Shown: positions 41,897-55,448 of the stretch, piece by piece
How positions within the stretch are numbered: the stretch's first letter is position 1
Layout of the letters: each line of letters opens with the position of its first letter
From: Aurantimonas coralicida
GTDB lineage: Bacteria > Pseudomonadota > Alphaproteobacteria > Rhizobiales > Rhizobiaceae
Assembly (NCBI GenBank): GCA_011050685.1
Contig: DRFF01000189.1
Coordinates: forward strand, 33,312 to 97,311
Reading direction: 5' to 3'
Length of the DNA: 64,000 nucleotides
Made by a program: the position numbers and the translations under genes
The notes under the pieces: model-generated
Database searches by the model: none
What the model saw: only the letters and a program-made list of their open reading frames with translations
What the model was told of the DNA's origin: nothing

Positions 41897-42796
41897 TTGG
41901 CGAAAACCCCGACAATCGAGACCGCAGCGGGAACGATCCCGGCCTTCGAAATCCTCGAACCCGACGAGCCGACCATCCCCTTCGTCTTCTGCTCGCCCCA
42001 TAGCGGGCGGGACTATCCGTCGGATTTTATCGCGGCAACGCGCCTGTCGGGCGAATCGATTCGGCGGTCGGAGGATCTTTACGTCGATCGGCTGTTCGAC
42101 TTCGTGCCCGATCTCGGGGCTCCGCTTCTGGCGGCCCGTTTTCCCCGGGCTTATCTCGACGTCAACCGCGAACCCTACGAACTCGATCCCAAGATGTTCG
42201 CCGAGACGCTGCCCGCCTTCGTCAATGCCGGCTCGATTCGCGTGGCGGGGGGCCTCGGCACGATTCCGCGTATCGTCGCCGAGAACGAGGAGATTTACCG
42301 TGACGTCCTGCCGCTGGCAGAGGGGTTGCGGCGGATCGAGGAGCTCTACAAGCCGTTTCACCAAGCAATCGAAGAGGCCCTGCAGCGGACGCGGGAGCGC
42401 TTCGGTCTGGCGATCCTGATCGACTGTCACTCGATGCCGTCGAGCGTGCGCGCGCTGCCGGGGGGGCGCCGGCCCGATATCGTGATCGGCGACCGGTTCG
42501 GGACCAGTGCGGCCGGCCGGCTGGTTTCTATCGCGACCAGTCGCATCGTGGCGCTCGGATATGATGTGGCGCGCAACAAGCCCTATGCGGGGGGCTTCAT
42601 CACCGAACGCTATGGCCGCCCGCCGGTGGGCTTTCATGCCTTGCAGATCGAGATCAATCGCGGCCTTTATGCCGACGAACGCCAATTCCGTCCCCATGCG
42701 GGGTTCGATTCCCTGCGCCAACGACTCACAACGTTTGTGGCCGGGTTCGCTGCGGAGGTCGCGGCGGACTACGCTTGGCCCGCGGCCGCCGAATAG
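41897..42796 (+). CDS. N-formylglutamate amidohydrolase
   Basis: The protein has 299 residues starting at TTG 41897 with GGAAAGG upstream. The family motifs FCSPHSGRDYP (about residue 28), LIDCHSMPS (about 175) and GDRFGTSA are visible, with His and Glu residues for a zinc site. It hydrolyses N-formylglutamate, the last step of one histidine degradation route, although no other hut genes are near. A suhB-like sRNA terminator faces its 3' end. Confidence 0.9.
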   Translation: MAKTPTIETAAGTIPAFEILEPDEPTIPFVFCSPHSGRDYPSDFIAATRLSGESIRRSEDLYVDRLFDFVPDLGAPLLAARFPRAYLDVNREPYELDPKMFAETLPAFVNAGSIRVAGGLGTIPRIVAENEEIYRDVLPLAEGLRRIEELYKPFHQAIEEALQRTRERFGLAILIDCHSMPSSVRALPGGRRPDIVIGDRFGTSAAGRLVSIATSRIVALGYDVARNKPYAGGFITERYGRPPVGFHALQIEINRGLYADERQFRPHAGFDSLRQRLTTFVAGFAAEVAADYAWPAAAE

Positions 42797-42834
42797 CACG
42801 CTCGCGATCTCCGATCGCAGGGCGATACGCGGAC

Positions 42835-42919
42835 AAAAAAACCGCACTGCGTTGAAACAGTGCGGTCAAGAGTCTAGGGAGGAAACGCCCATCAGGGCGG
42901 CGGCAAATCAAAGCCGCAC
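42835..42919 (-). ncRNA. mmgR: suhB/MmgR-type small RNA
   Basis: A gene-free interval contains a complete sRNA unit on the minus strand. A strong promoter leads to an RNA of about 85 nt. Hairpin 1 has arms GCGGC/GCCGC, hairpin 2 has CGCCC/GGGCG with a TGAT loop, and a single-stranded TTTCCTCCCTAG follows that can pair with ribosome-binding sites. The unit ends with a 9-base terminator stem (ACCGCACTG/CAGTGCGGT) and seven Ts. This layout and position beside an inositol-monophosphatase-family gene fit the alphaproteobacterial suhB (alpha-r8/MmgR) RNA family. In Sinorhizobium MmgR limits polyhydroxybutyrate granule build-up. Confidence 0.8.
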
Positions 42920-42924
42920 GGCAG

Positions 42925-42953
42925 GATTTATGTTGCAGTGCGAAATCTGTCAA
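42925..42953 (-). promoter_or_regulatory. Sigma70-type promoter of the suhB-like sRNA
   Basis: The -35 box TTGACA (42948-42953) and the -10 box TAAATC (42925-42930) are 17 bases apart, pointing to a start near 42919. The -35 box is a perfect consensus. Confidence 0.8.
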
Positions 42954-43067
42954 TCCCATTTTGGCACATTTCGAGGTGTTGCGTAAAATTGCCGCATATC
43001 GAGGCGTGTGGCTCTTAGCGAGTTGGGATGCTTCCAACCGTTCACCGTCCAGCAGCGAGTCCGTGCC

Positions 43068-43841
43068 ATGGAACTGCCCGAGATCGCGTCGCTCTTCCAC
43101 CTCGCCGATGTCGCCGACGCCGAGACGCTGCCCCGGTTTCGCGCCGGTGGCAGTGTCGACAACAAGCTGGCTGCGGCTTTCGACCCGGTGACGGAGGCCG
43201 ATCGGGTCGCCGAGCGGGCGATCGTTGCGGCCATCGCCGCGCGCTACCCCGACCATGCGGTGCTCGGTGAGGAGTTCGGCGCGCAGGGAAACAGCGAGCA
43301 TCTATGGGTGATCGACCCGATCGACGGCACCAGAGCCTTCATCTCAGGCGTTCCGGTATGGGGCACGCTGATCGGCTATTGTCAGGCGGGCCGGGCGCGG
43401 ATGGGGCTGATGTCGCAACCGTTTACCGGCGAGCGCTATTTCGCCGACGGTGAAGCCGCCTGGTGCGAGCATCGGGGCCAGCGAAGCCGGCTCGGCGTGC
43501 GGCCGACGCGCAGGCTTGACGAGGCGACTCTGTTCACCACATCGCCGCGGATGTTTTCGGGTGAGGGACTCCGCTGCTTCGAGAAACTGGAAGCCGGGGC
43601 GCAGCTGACCCGCTTTGGCGTCGACTGCTACGCCTATTGCATGCTCGCGGCCGGTCACGCCGATCTCGTGGTCGAGTCGGATCTGAAGCCCTACGACATC
43701 GTGGCGCTTGTGCCGATCATCGAGCAGGCGGGCGGCGTGGTGACAACCTTCGATGGTGGCCGGCCGGAAGCGGGCGGCGATATAATTGCCGCCGCAACAC
43801 CGGAATTGCATGCGGCGGCGCTGGCGATTCTCAACGGCTGA
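43068..43841 (+). CDS. hisN: Histidinol-phosphatase, inositol-monophosphatase family
   Basis: The protein has 257 residues from MELPEIASLFHLAD (ATG 43068). It has IMPase motifs: the metal-binding GEEFG, DPIDGTRAFISG (about residue 86) and ESDLKPYDI (about 203). FISG following DPIDGT is typical for the histidinol-phosphatase group, which completes a histidine step, though inositol monophosphatase activity cannot be excluded. It lies divergent from the suhB-like sRNA. Confidence 0.85.
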   Translation: MELPEIASLFHLADVADAETLPRFRAGGSVDNKLAAAFDPVTEADRVAERAIVAAIAARYPDHAVLGEEFGAQGNSEHLWVIDPIDGTRAFISGVPVWGTLIGYCQAGRARMGLMSQPFTGERYFADGEAAWCEHRGQRSRLGVRPTRRLDEATLFTTSPRMFSGEGLRCFEKLEAGAQLTRFGVDCYAYCMLAAGHADLVVESDLKPYDIVALVPIIEQAGGVVTTFDGGRPEAGGDIIAAATPELHAAALAILNG

Positions 43842-43860
43842 CAGCGTTGGCCGCTGCCGA

Positions 43861-44832
43861 TCAATCCAGCGGCAGCGCGCCACCCACGAACGCATCGAAC
43901 GCTTCGAGGAAGGGCTCGCGGAACCGGTCGGCCTCCTGCAGCAATTCATGGCGGGCGAAGGGAATCGTCAGGCTGGAGCCGGACCGCATGCGCCAGGCCA
44001 GCCGCTCGGCCGCCGGGGTTGCCACCACCCGGTCGTCGCCGGCGCCGATAATCAGGGTCGGGATGGCCAAACGGGCAATCCAGTCGGAATCGGTCAGTCG
44101 CACCATTGCGCCGGAGACTGCGGCGAGCCAGGCGATCGTAGGACTGCCCAGAAACAGCTGGGGGGCGGCCTGGGCGAGGGCCTGATTGCGTTTGAGGCGG
44201 CGCGGGTCGCTGGTCAGCACGCTGGTCGCCGGGCTCGGTGAGTGGTTGCGATTCTGGAAGGGATGCGTCGGCAGGCGGCCCAGCCCGACCAGTTGTGCCA
44301 GCCGCGCCACGCGGTTCAGTCCACGCAGGCCGATCCGGCCGGGCGGGAAGGATATCAGCGGCGCGCTGAGGACCATCCGTTCGATGACGTTCATCAGCCG
44401 CGGCGAGGCCTGCAGCGCGATCAGGCCGCCCATGGAATGGGCGAGGATCGCGTAGGGGCCGCGGCAATCGGGAAGCATCACGTCCTGGACGAAGCTTTCC
44501 AGGTCATTGACGTAATTGCGGAATTTGCGGACGTAGCCGAGCCGGGTATTGCGAATCAGGCGTTGGGAGCCGCCCTGGCCGCGCCAGTCGAAGGTCACGA
44601 CCATGTAGCCGCGACCGGTCAGGTCGCGGATGGTCTCGAAATATTTCTCGATCGCCTCGTTGCGCCCCTGCAGCAGGATGATCGTGCCGCGGGTGCGTGG
44701 CAGCTGACTGGGCGCAATGGCATAGCGCAGGCGCTTGCCGTCCGGAGTGCGAAAACTCGACGCGCTGATCCCCGGCGGGGCGGGATTGCCAGCGCTGCTG
44801 ACCAGTTCGCTTCGATCGAAGGCTTCGTTCAT
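43861..44832 (-). CDS. Alpha/beta hydrolase, lysophospholipase-like
   Basis: The protein has 323 residues from MNEAFDRSEL (ATG 44832). It has an alpha/beta-hydrolase fold with the oxyanion region ILLQGRNEAIEKYFE, the nucleophile elbow AHSMGG (Ser near residue 130), the Asp in IIGAGDDRVV and the His in FARHELLQE. It resembles PldB-type monoacylglycerol lipase/lysophospholipase proteins. It probably acts on lipid esters. It is convergent with hisN. Confidence 0.88.
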   Translation of the reverse strand: MNEAFDRSELVSSAGNPAPPGISASSFRTPDGKRLRYAIAPSQLPRTRGTIILLQGRNEAIEKYFETIRDLTGRGYMVVTFDWRGQGGSQRLIRNTRLGYVRKFRNYVNDLESFVQDVMLPDCRGPYAILAHSMGGLIALQASPRLMNVIERMVLSAPLISFPPGRIGLRGLNRVARLAQLVGLGRLPTHPFQNRNHSPSPATSVLTSDPRRLKRNQALAQAAPQLFLGSPTIAWLAAVSGAMVRLTDSDWIARLAIPTLIIGAGDDRVVATPAAERLAWRMRSGSSLTIPFARHELLQEADRFREPFLEAFDAFVGGALPLD

Positions 44833-45280
44833 CGCCACTCGGCCTACAAATAACGTTTCGCGCCGCCACGGGCGCATCCCGAACAGCATGGACGATTCGG
44901 CTTGTAGAGTCGCAGGCGGAGCCGGTCAAAATTTAACCGAACGGCGAGAGAGCATGAAAAAACCGGGAGCCCCCTTCGAGGCTCCCGGCTGGAGCGGCCA
45001 CAGCGGAAGGGACGGGACGCTGCGACCGTTTCGGTTCCACCGGAGTCCGGCGGAAAACTGTCCGGCTCGATGATCTTGCCGCCGGGCGCCCCGTTGCGGG
45101 GGCCGGCTTGGCTGATCGACCGAGCCATGAGCGCCACTATGCCCAGCGCCACCTGAACGGTTGCGGAAGGCAACGTTCATTTTCGGTTCAGGAGAAAAAT
45201 TCTCGAAAAATCAGAGGGTTATATTTCGTGGTCGAAGCGATTCGGCTCTGCCGAACGACTTAAATCCGAGTTCTCCAGAA
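44833..45280. other. Gene-poor interval with an orphan terminator
   Basis: Between the hydrolase start and the heat-shock promoter there are about 450 bases with no convincing gene. Two overlapping minus-strand frames starting near 45173 and 45180 (109 and 84 codons) have no ribosome site and no family. Because a strong terminator sits in the middle of this region, a short minus-strand RNA from roughly 45190 to 44957 is possible. Confidence 0.45.
44957..44990 (-). terminator. Intrinsic terminator on the minus strand
   Basis: The stem CCGGGAGCC (44963-44971) pairs with GGCTCCCGG (44980-44988), followed on the minus strand by six Ts (44957-44962). There is no annotated gene immediately upstream of it, so it marks an unassigned transcript. 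Confidence 0.8.
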
Positions 45281-45283
45281 GCC

Positions 45284-45312
45284 CTTGAACCGCAAAAACC
45301 GGCTCACCATTT
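45284..45312 (+). promoter_or_regulatory. RpoH (sigma32)-type promoter of the hsp20 gene
   Basis: The -35 element CTTGAA (45284-45289) is followed after 15 bases by CACCATTT (45305-45312), close to the heat-shock -10 CCCCATNT. Transcription would start near 45319, giving a leader of about 100 bases. Confidence 0.6.
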
Positions 45313-45318
45313 TATTGG

Positions 45319-45419
45319 TGCGGTCGCCGATATGGGGCCGCTGGCCGGGTAGCATTGCCAGATCGGGATGCACGCTTCGCGCCAAACGCAAACATCGTTG
45401 CTTCTGAATGGAGAACATC
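45319..45419 (+). promoter_or_regulatory. Candidate ROSE-like RNA thermometer in the hsp20 leader
   Basis: The leader ends with TTGCT (45398-45402) shortly before the ribosome site TGGAG (45409-45413). This arrangement is like the U(U/C)GCU element that masks the ribosome site in ROSE thermometers of rhizobial small heat-shock genes. Pairing near the site is imperfect by eye. Confidence 0.4.
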
Positions 45420-45887
45420 ATGCGTCACGTAGACTTTGCTCCCCTGTACCGCTCCACTGTCGGTTTCGACCGGCTTTTCTCGCTGCTCGACAGCCAGACG
45501 GTCGCGGACAACAGCTCGACTTATCCGCCCTACAATATCGAACGCACCGGCGAGAACGCCTATCGCGTGACCATCGCCGTCGCCGGCTTCGGCGACGAAG
45601 AGCTGTCGATCGAAGCGCGCGAGAACGTGCTGACGGTGAAGGGCGAAAAGGCGGAGGCTGAGGAAGGGACCGGAAACGAGACCCTTTATCGCGGCATTGC
45701 GGGTCGTGCTTTCGAGCGCCGGTTCCAGCTCGCCGAATACGTCGAGGTGAAGGGCGCGAGCCTGAAGAACGGCCTGCTCCACATCGATCTCGTCCGGGTC
45801 ATTCCGGAGGCGATGAAGCCGCGCAAGATCGAGATCGCGACGGCCGATAACGGCAACGCCAAGCAGCTCGAGGCGAATGCCGCCTGA
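45420..45887 (+). CDS. Small heat-shock protein, Hsp20/IbpA type
   Basis: The protein has 155 residues from MRHVDFAPLYRSTVGFDRLF (ATG 45420, GGAG upstream). The alpha-crystallin domain spans about residues 34-128 (YPPYNIERTGENAYRVTIAVAG, LYRGIAGRAFERRFQLAEYV, LKNGLLHIDLVR). It binds unfolding proteins in the cytoplasm. Heat-shock promoter and leader features fit its role. It ends at a bidirectional terminator shared with the convergent Rmf-like gene. Confidence 0.94.
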   Translation: MRHVDFAPLYRSTVGFDRLFSLLDSQTVADNSSTYPPYNIERTGENAYRVTIAVAGFGDEELSIEARENVLTVKGEKAEAEEGTGNETLYRGIAGRAFERRFQLAEYVEVKGASLKNGLLHIDLVRVIPEAMKPRKIEIATADNGNAKQLEANAA

Positions 45888-45906
45888 CCCTGCTTTCCAG
45901 GTGAAT

Positions 45907-45936
45907 GAAAACGGCGCTCGAAAGGGCGCCGTTTTC
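45907..45936. terminator. Bidirectional terminator between hsp20 and the Rmf-like gene
   Basis: The arms AAAACGGCGC (45908-45917) and GCGCCGTTTT (45926-45935) form a stem with T-runs on both strands. Confidence 0.85.
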
Positions 45937-45947
45937 TTATCGGGAAC

Positions 45948-46172
45948 TCAGGATTCGTGTGGTGCGCCGATCCGGTCGAGATTAACGGCGGTCCGCGCAT
46001 CCTTCATCATCCCGGGATGGCCGACAGAACTCTGCGGCACCGCGTTGCGTGCCACTGTCCAGCCATTCATCCAGGCCGCCCGCAAGGACGAGCCGACGGG
46101 ATACTGGCAGGACGACATCGGAAAATTGTTGCGGAAGGCGAGCCTGCCTTGCTCGGTAGCGTCTGTGGACAT
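45948..46172 (-). CDS. Ribosome modulation factor (Rmf/CrpP)-like protein
   Basis: The protein has 74 residues from MSTDATEQGRLAFRNN (ATG 46172, AAGGAGA upstream). The segment GRLAFRNNFPMSSCQYPVGS followed by RAAWMNGW matches the Rmf pattern of a Gly-rich start, a CPY-like motif and a terminal W-x2-GW. Rmf dimerises ribosomes in stationary phase in enterobacteria. The rhizobial versions are not well studied. The C-terminal about 25 residues are extra. Confidence 0.75.
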   Translation of the reverse strand: MSTDATEQGRLAFRNNFPMSSCQYPVGSSLRAAWMNGWTVARNAVPQSSVGHPGMMKDARTAVNLDRIGAPHES

Positions 46173-46334
46173 GACGATCTCCTTCGTTGCAGGTGGCCGA
46201 ATCTGACCCTCTCGCACCGGTCCGTCAACCCGCGTTGTCGCGAATGTGCGGTCGCGGAACGAGCAACAATGGGAACGGTTATTCCGCCCCGGTCCCGCGC
46301 CAACTCACTGGAATCGATCCAATTTCTTGGTGAT

Positions 46335-47384
46335 TTAGGCGATCAGATCGCAGAAGCGGTCGATCTCAGCTTCCGCGGTCGACCAGCTGGTCACCAGGCG
46401 AACCAGGGTCTCGTCAGCGCCGACGAGGTCGTGCACCCCGTGCGGCGGATTCCAGTCGTAGAACACGGCGCCTTTGCCGCGCAAAGTCTCGGCGAGAGTG
46501 GAATCGAGAATGGCGAAGCTCTCGTTGGTATGGGTTTCCCACGCCTGCCGCGCGTGCGGGCTCGCGTCGATTCCGGCGCGCAGGCGATCGGCCATGCGAT
46601 TGGCATGGGCCGCCAGGTCGAGCCAACGGTCGTCCTCGAGATAGGCCATGAACTGGGCGGCGACGAAGCGCGTCTTGGAAAATAGCTGGGCGCCGCGCTT
46701 GCGGATGTAAGGAAACTGGCGAGCCTTGTCCGGATCGAAGAAGACGACCGCCTCGGCGCACCAGCAACCGTTCTTGGTGGCGCCGAAGGACAGGATGTCG
46801 ACGCCGCGCTTCCAGGTCATCTCGGCCGGCGTCAGGCCGGTCGCGACGAGGCCATTGGCAAAGCGTGCACCATCCATATGCAGCGTCAGGTCGCGGCCAT
46901 GGGCGATCCGGGCGATCGTCTCGATCTCGTCGCCGGAATAGAGGGTGCCTGCTTCGCCCGGCTGGCTGATCGTCACGGCCATCGGCTGGCCCGCATGAAC
47001 GAAATCCGGCTTGAAGCGGGCGATCTCGCGCTGAAGATTCAGCGGATCGATCTTGCCGTCGGCCCCGTCGATCGGTGCCAGGCGGGCGCCATGGGTGAAG
47101 AATTCCGGCGCGCCGCACTCGTCCTCGATGACATGGGCCTCGCGGTGGCAGAGCACGACGCCGCCCGGCCGGTTCACGGCGGCGAATGCCAATGAGTTGG
47201 CGGCCGTGCCGGTGCCGACGAAAAACACCGCCACCTCGCGTTCGAAAATCGCGTCGAAGCGGCTCTCGACGGTCTTGTCGAGGTCGCTGGCGCCATAGGC
47301 GGCGGCCATGCCGTCGCCATGGGCGGAAAGTGCCGAATTGATCGCCGGATGGGCGCCGGACCAGTTGTCGGAAGCGAAAATCAT
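46335..47384 (-). CDS. ltaE: Low-specificity L-threonine aldolase
   Basis: The protein has 349 residues from MIFASDNWSGAHPAIN (ATG 47384). It is a PLP fold type I enzyme with FASDNWSG, the HMDGARFAN motif (about residue 178) and the Schiff-base Lys in FGATKNGCW (about 210). It cleaves threonine to glycine and acetaldehyde. No ribosome site is obvious, but the start fits the family. Confidence 0.92.
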   Translation of the reverse strand: MIFASDNWSGAHPAINSALSAHGDGMAAAYGASDLDKTVESRFDAIFEREVAVFFVGTGTAANSLAFAAVNRPGGVVLCHREAHVIEDECGAPEFFTHGARLAPIDGADGKIDPLNLQREIARFKPDFVHAGQPMAVTISQPGEAGTLYSGDEIETIARIAHGRDLTLHMDGARFANGLVATGLTPAEMTWKRGVDILSFGATKNGCWCAEAVVFFDPDKARQFPYIRKRGAQLFSKTRFVAAQFMAYLEDDRWLDLAAHANRMADRLRAGIDASPHARQAWETHTNESFAILDSTLAETLRGKGAVFYDWNPPHGVHDLVGADETLVRLVTSWSTAEAEIDRFCDLIA

Positions 47385-47567
47385 GGCGGTGCCGTATCGC
47401 GCCGCGTCGCCAAGGGCAAGACGGGGGGCATGACGAAGATCGAGATGGCGGCGACCGCTTCCCTTGGCTTGCCGGTGGCGGTGACATCCGCTCACCTTCG
47501 CGTGTCTGATCTCCGCGAGGACGGATTTGTCGTGCCCAAGCTCGCATCGGGATGCTAGCAGCACCGA

Positions 47568-48674
47568 ATGGCGACCGCGAAATCCATGACGGCTGGCAAG
47601 GGCCCGGGCATATTTCTCCGCTGGGTGCTTCCGGTGATCGGGGCCGCCGTCGCGCTCGCAACCCTGTTCTGGCTTTACCGGGGCCTTGACGTTGGTCGAT
47701 TTCTGTCGGCGGTCGCGACCGCTCACATGGGCTGGCTGGTCATGCTGGCGGCAACGATCCTGCTCGAGCAACTGACCCGCGGCTGGAAATGGCACCAGAT
47801 CTTGTTCGATCTGAAGCCGGTTTCGACCGTCAGGCTGTTCGGGGCGATCATGGCGGGCTACGGGGTCGCGATTGTCGTTCCGCTCGGCGTCAGCCCACTC
47901 GTGCGCTCATGGCTGATCGCGCGGCTGGAAGGGCTGCGGATGGCCAGCGTGCTCATGACATCGGCGATCGAGCGGTTTCTGGACGGAATTGTCTTCGCGT
48001 TGCTCGCCGCTTTCGTGGCGCTGGCCGGCCGAATTCCGGATGTCGACGGCGATGTGAGGACGGGGCTGGCGGTCGCGGGCGGCTTGAACCTCCTGTTGTT
48101 TTCCGGGCTGTTGTATCTGCTTTTCATCGGGCGCTCGCCGCTGGGCTGTGAGAACGCTCGGGTCAGCCGCTGCATCGACTGGCTGGCCGCCAGGGGGCGG
48201 GGACGGCTCAACGGGCTGAGGCAAGCGATTCGCGACGGCATCGTCTGGCCGCGTGATCGCAACCGCCAGATCGGGGCGGTGTTGGCCAGCGTGGGGATGA
48301 AGCTCATCGCGGCAACGCATTTCCTCTGGGCCGGTCTGGCGGTCGGTATCGTGATGGCTCCGCTCGACTATCTTTTCCTGATGATTTTCGCGGGTTTTGC
48401 TCTGGTGCTGGCCCGGTTCGTCCGCGTCCCCGGCGGTTTCGTCATCGGCTCCGGCTTCGCGTTGAAGCTGCTCGGGGTATCCGACGAGCAGGCGCTGGCG
48501 ATGATCCTGTTCAACCACGTCCTCACCATCGTGCTGATGGTCGTGGTCGGCCTGTTGTTTCTATGGCGGAGCGGAATCGATATTCGGCAGGCGCGAGAGG
48601 CTGAGTCGAAGGTCGAGGAGATCGTCTCATGCGCTCCCGTTGTCGACAGCGATAAGCTTCGGCCGGTTCTATGA
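47568..48674 (+). CDS. Lysylphosphatidylglycerol-synthase-type membrane protein (UPF0104)
   Basis: The protein has 368 residues with about eight hydrophobic segments and the family motifs EQLTRGWKWHQIL, LGVSPLVRSWLIARLEGL and SAIERFLDGIVFAL. It has only the membrane half of MprF-like proteins, with no catalytic domain, so it is likely a flippase or transport component of unknown substrate. Its 3' end overlaps the convergent histidine kinase gene by six bases. Confidence 0.85.
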   Translation: MATAKSMTAGKGPGIFLRWVLPVIGAAVALATLFWLYRGLDVGRFLSAVATAHMGWLVMLAATILLEQLTRGWKWHQILFDLKPVSTVRLFGAIMAGYGVAIVVPLGVSPLVRSWLIARLEGLRMASVLMTSAIERFLDGIVFALLAAFVALAGRIPDVDGDVRTGLAVAGGLNLLLFSGLLYLLFIGRSPLGCENARVSRCIDWLAARGRGRLNGLRQAIRDGIVWPRDRNRQIGAVLASVGMKLIAATHFLWAGLAVGIVMAPLDYLFLMIFAGFALVLARFVRVPGGFVIGSGFALKLLGVSDEQALAMILFNHVLTIVLMVVVGLLFLWRSGIDIRQAREAESKVEEIVSCAPVVDSDKLRPVL

Positions 48675-50204
48675 ATCGGCTAGGATGGACTTTGGCAGGC
48701 GCACGGTCACAGTCGTTCCGTTCGAGCCGGAGCCCACAGCCATGGTGCCGCCGATCTGTTTGACGAACGCGTCAACAAAGCGCGAGCCGAGCCCGGAACT
48801 TTCACCCGCCGGGGTAATGCCGACACCGTTATCGTGAACGGTCATGACCGCTTCGCCGTCCCGCAGCCGGAACCCCATCGTCAGCTCGCCTTTTCCGGCT
48901 GGAAAAGCGTGTTTGATCGCATTGGTCGACAGCTCGTTGACGATCAGGCCCAGCGGTACAGCATGATCGGACTGGATAGAGAGCGGTTCTGCGTCGATGT
49001 GGATTCGGATGTCTGAATCCACATCGAGCAGGCTCGACCGAATACTCTTTGCGATGCCGTCGAGGTAGTCCGGCATCGACACCGGGCCCAAAGCGCTGGA
49101 ATGGGCAATCACGTCATAGAGTTCGGCAACAGCGCCAATGCGCGTTTGCATGGCGCGATAGCCATTCCGGCAGGGCTCGGCCGCGCGTCGGAGTTCGAAG
49201 GCGACGAAAGCCGAGATGACCTGAAGGTTGTTCTTGATGCGATGGGCGAGTTCGCCGGCGAGCATCTCGCGGTGGCGATCGAGAAGTATGGCGTCGGTTG
49301 CATCCTCGAAGACCACCAGCAATCGCGTGACATGGTTGCCGGGACGAAATATTTTCCGCGCGTTGATCTTGAAAACTCGCCGGCCAAGGCCGGGAAATTC
49401 GTCCTCGAGCAAGAAATCGTCGACGGCTTGGTTGTCGGGCAACACGCGGTCGAGCAGTCGTGTCAGGGCGGTCACATCCCATTGCCCTTGCCCCAGACTT
49501 CGTAGCGAACGCCCGACGACCCGATCCGCCGAGGCATCGAACAGTCGCAGGAACGCGCGACTTGCCGTCACGACCGTCATATCCGATTCCAGGATCACCA
49601 GCGGATCGCGGATCGTATCAACGATGTTCTGGGCCAGCCGGAAATTCCGCTCCGCCTCCCGTTGCTGCGCGCGCAGCTCGGTGACATCCTTGATGACCAG
49701 AAGAAAGAACTCGACATCGTTGCCGGGTCGATAGACCTTGCGGGCGCTCAGCAGCATGCTCTTCAGGCCGATATCGGGAAATTCATGCTCGATCTCGTAG
49801 CCTTCGACGACTTTGTTCTCGGGGATCAGCCGCTCCAGAAGGTGCCGTAGTTCGGGAATGTCCCACTGCCCGTTTCCCAGATCGAAAAGCCGCTGTCCGA
49901 TTGTCCGCTCGGGCGTCGTATGGAATGTCGAATAGAAGTTTCGATTGGCGGAGGCGATTGTCAGGGAGGTGTCCAGGACCAGCAGGCCGTTGCTGATCGT
50001 ATCGACGATGTCGGTGGCGGAAATGGCTTCCATACTGAAATCCTGCAAATCCTGCTTTCCCATTTGGCCCGTCTGCGCCTGTCTTGCCTCGGCCGAACCG
50101 CCGTCATTGAACGCTAGCAGGCTGAACGTCGAATGTCCCTCGGTTTGCTGCCCTTTGATCGGGAACATGGACAGGCTCTTGCCCATCCGCGACCGTTCTG
50201 CCAT
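48669..50204 (-). CDS. Two-PAS sensor histidine kinase, HisKA_2 type
   Basis: The protein has 511 residues with two PAS domains (about 60-185 and 190-315) that share the repeated DLGNGQWDIPELRHLLERLIP and SLGQGQWDVTALTRLLDRVLP segments. The HisKA_2 motif follows (GELAHRIKNNLQVISAF, His near 328), with an ATPase domain NELSTNAIKHAF and GLGSRFVDAFVKQIGG. No membrane segment is seen, so it senses a cytoplasmic signal. HisKA_2 kinases are often linked to the general stress response in alphaproteobacteria. The partner is not in the window. Later Met codons in the first 60 residues are alternative starts. Confidence 0.88.
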   Translation of the reverse strand: MAERSRMGKSLSMFPIKGQQTEGHSTFSLLAFNDGGSAEARQAQTGQMGKQDLQDFSMEAISATDIVDTISNGLLVLDTSLTIASANRNFYSTFHTTPERTIGQRLFDLGNGQWDIPELRHLLERLIPENKVVEGYEIEHEFPDIGLKSMLLSARKVYRPGNDVEFFLLVIKDVTELRAQQREAERNFRLAQNIVDTIRDPLVILESDMTVVTASRAFLRLFDASADRVVGRSLRSLGQGQWDVTALTRLLDRVLPDNQAVDDFLLEDEFPGLGRRVFKINARKIFRPGNHVTRLLVVFEDATDAILLDRHREMLAGELAHRIKNNLQVISAFVAFELRRAAEPCRNGYRAMQTRIGAVAELYDVIAHSSALGPVSMPDYLDGIAKSIRSSLLDVDSDIRIHIDAEPLSIQSDHAVPLGLIVNELSTNAIKHAFPAGKGELTMGFRLRDGEAVMTVHDNGVGITPAGESSGLGSRFVDAFVKQIGGTMAVGSGSNGTTVTVRLPKSILADS

Positions 50205-50478
50205 ATTGCCACAGATAGGACAGTATTACTGTCATAATATGATGCAAATGCGCCGTGCGGGCGCGCGCTTCGCGCCTGAAAGACGCGGCCGGGTTCTATC
50301 CTGACGCCAGAGGTCGTGCGACAAGCCGACTGAAATTGAATGCTCGGGCGGTGGCCGGACGCGGGGACATACCCCCCGCTGGCCACGCCGAACCGGGCCC
50401 AAAAGTGCGGCCGCAAATGGCCGGACGAAGACACGGGCGCGGCTGAACGCCGGCGCCGCGACGACGGGAGACGACGCG

Positions 50479-55191
<4,713 letters not shown>

Positions 55192-55448
55192 CGACTTTCT
55201 CAGCGTCTTTCCATCCAGCCGACGGGCCGGTGTTGCCGCGTGTGCCAGAGACGCACGGCACCGCCGGTAGCCCCGGATGGTCGACTTTTCACGGGAAATG
55301 CGGCATCAGCGCAGGCAAAGTGGCTCCGGCTCGACGGCGCCTGTATTCAGATTGAACCGGGTCCGGAGTGGGGCGCCAGCGCGCTCCTCGGGCTTCGTTC
55401 CAGGAAGTGCTCCCGGCTTGAGGCGAGCTGGAAGAATGGAGTGACGGC

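Noticed and set aside
45161..45352. 63-codon frame on the plus strand before hsp20
   Set aside because: No ribosome site, no similarity, and it crosses the proposed heat-shock promoter.
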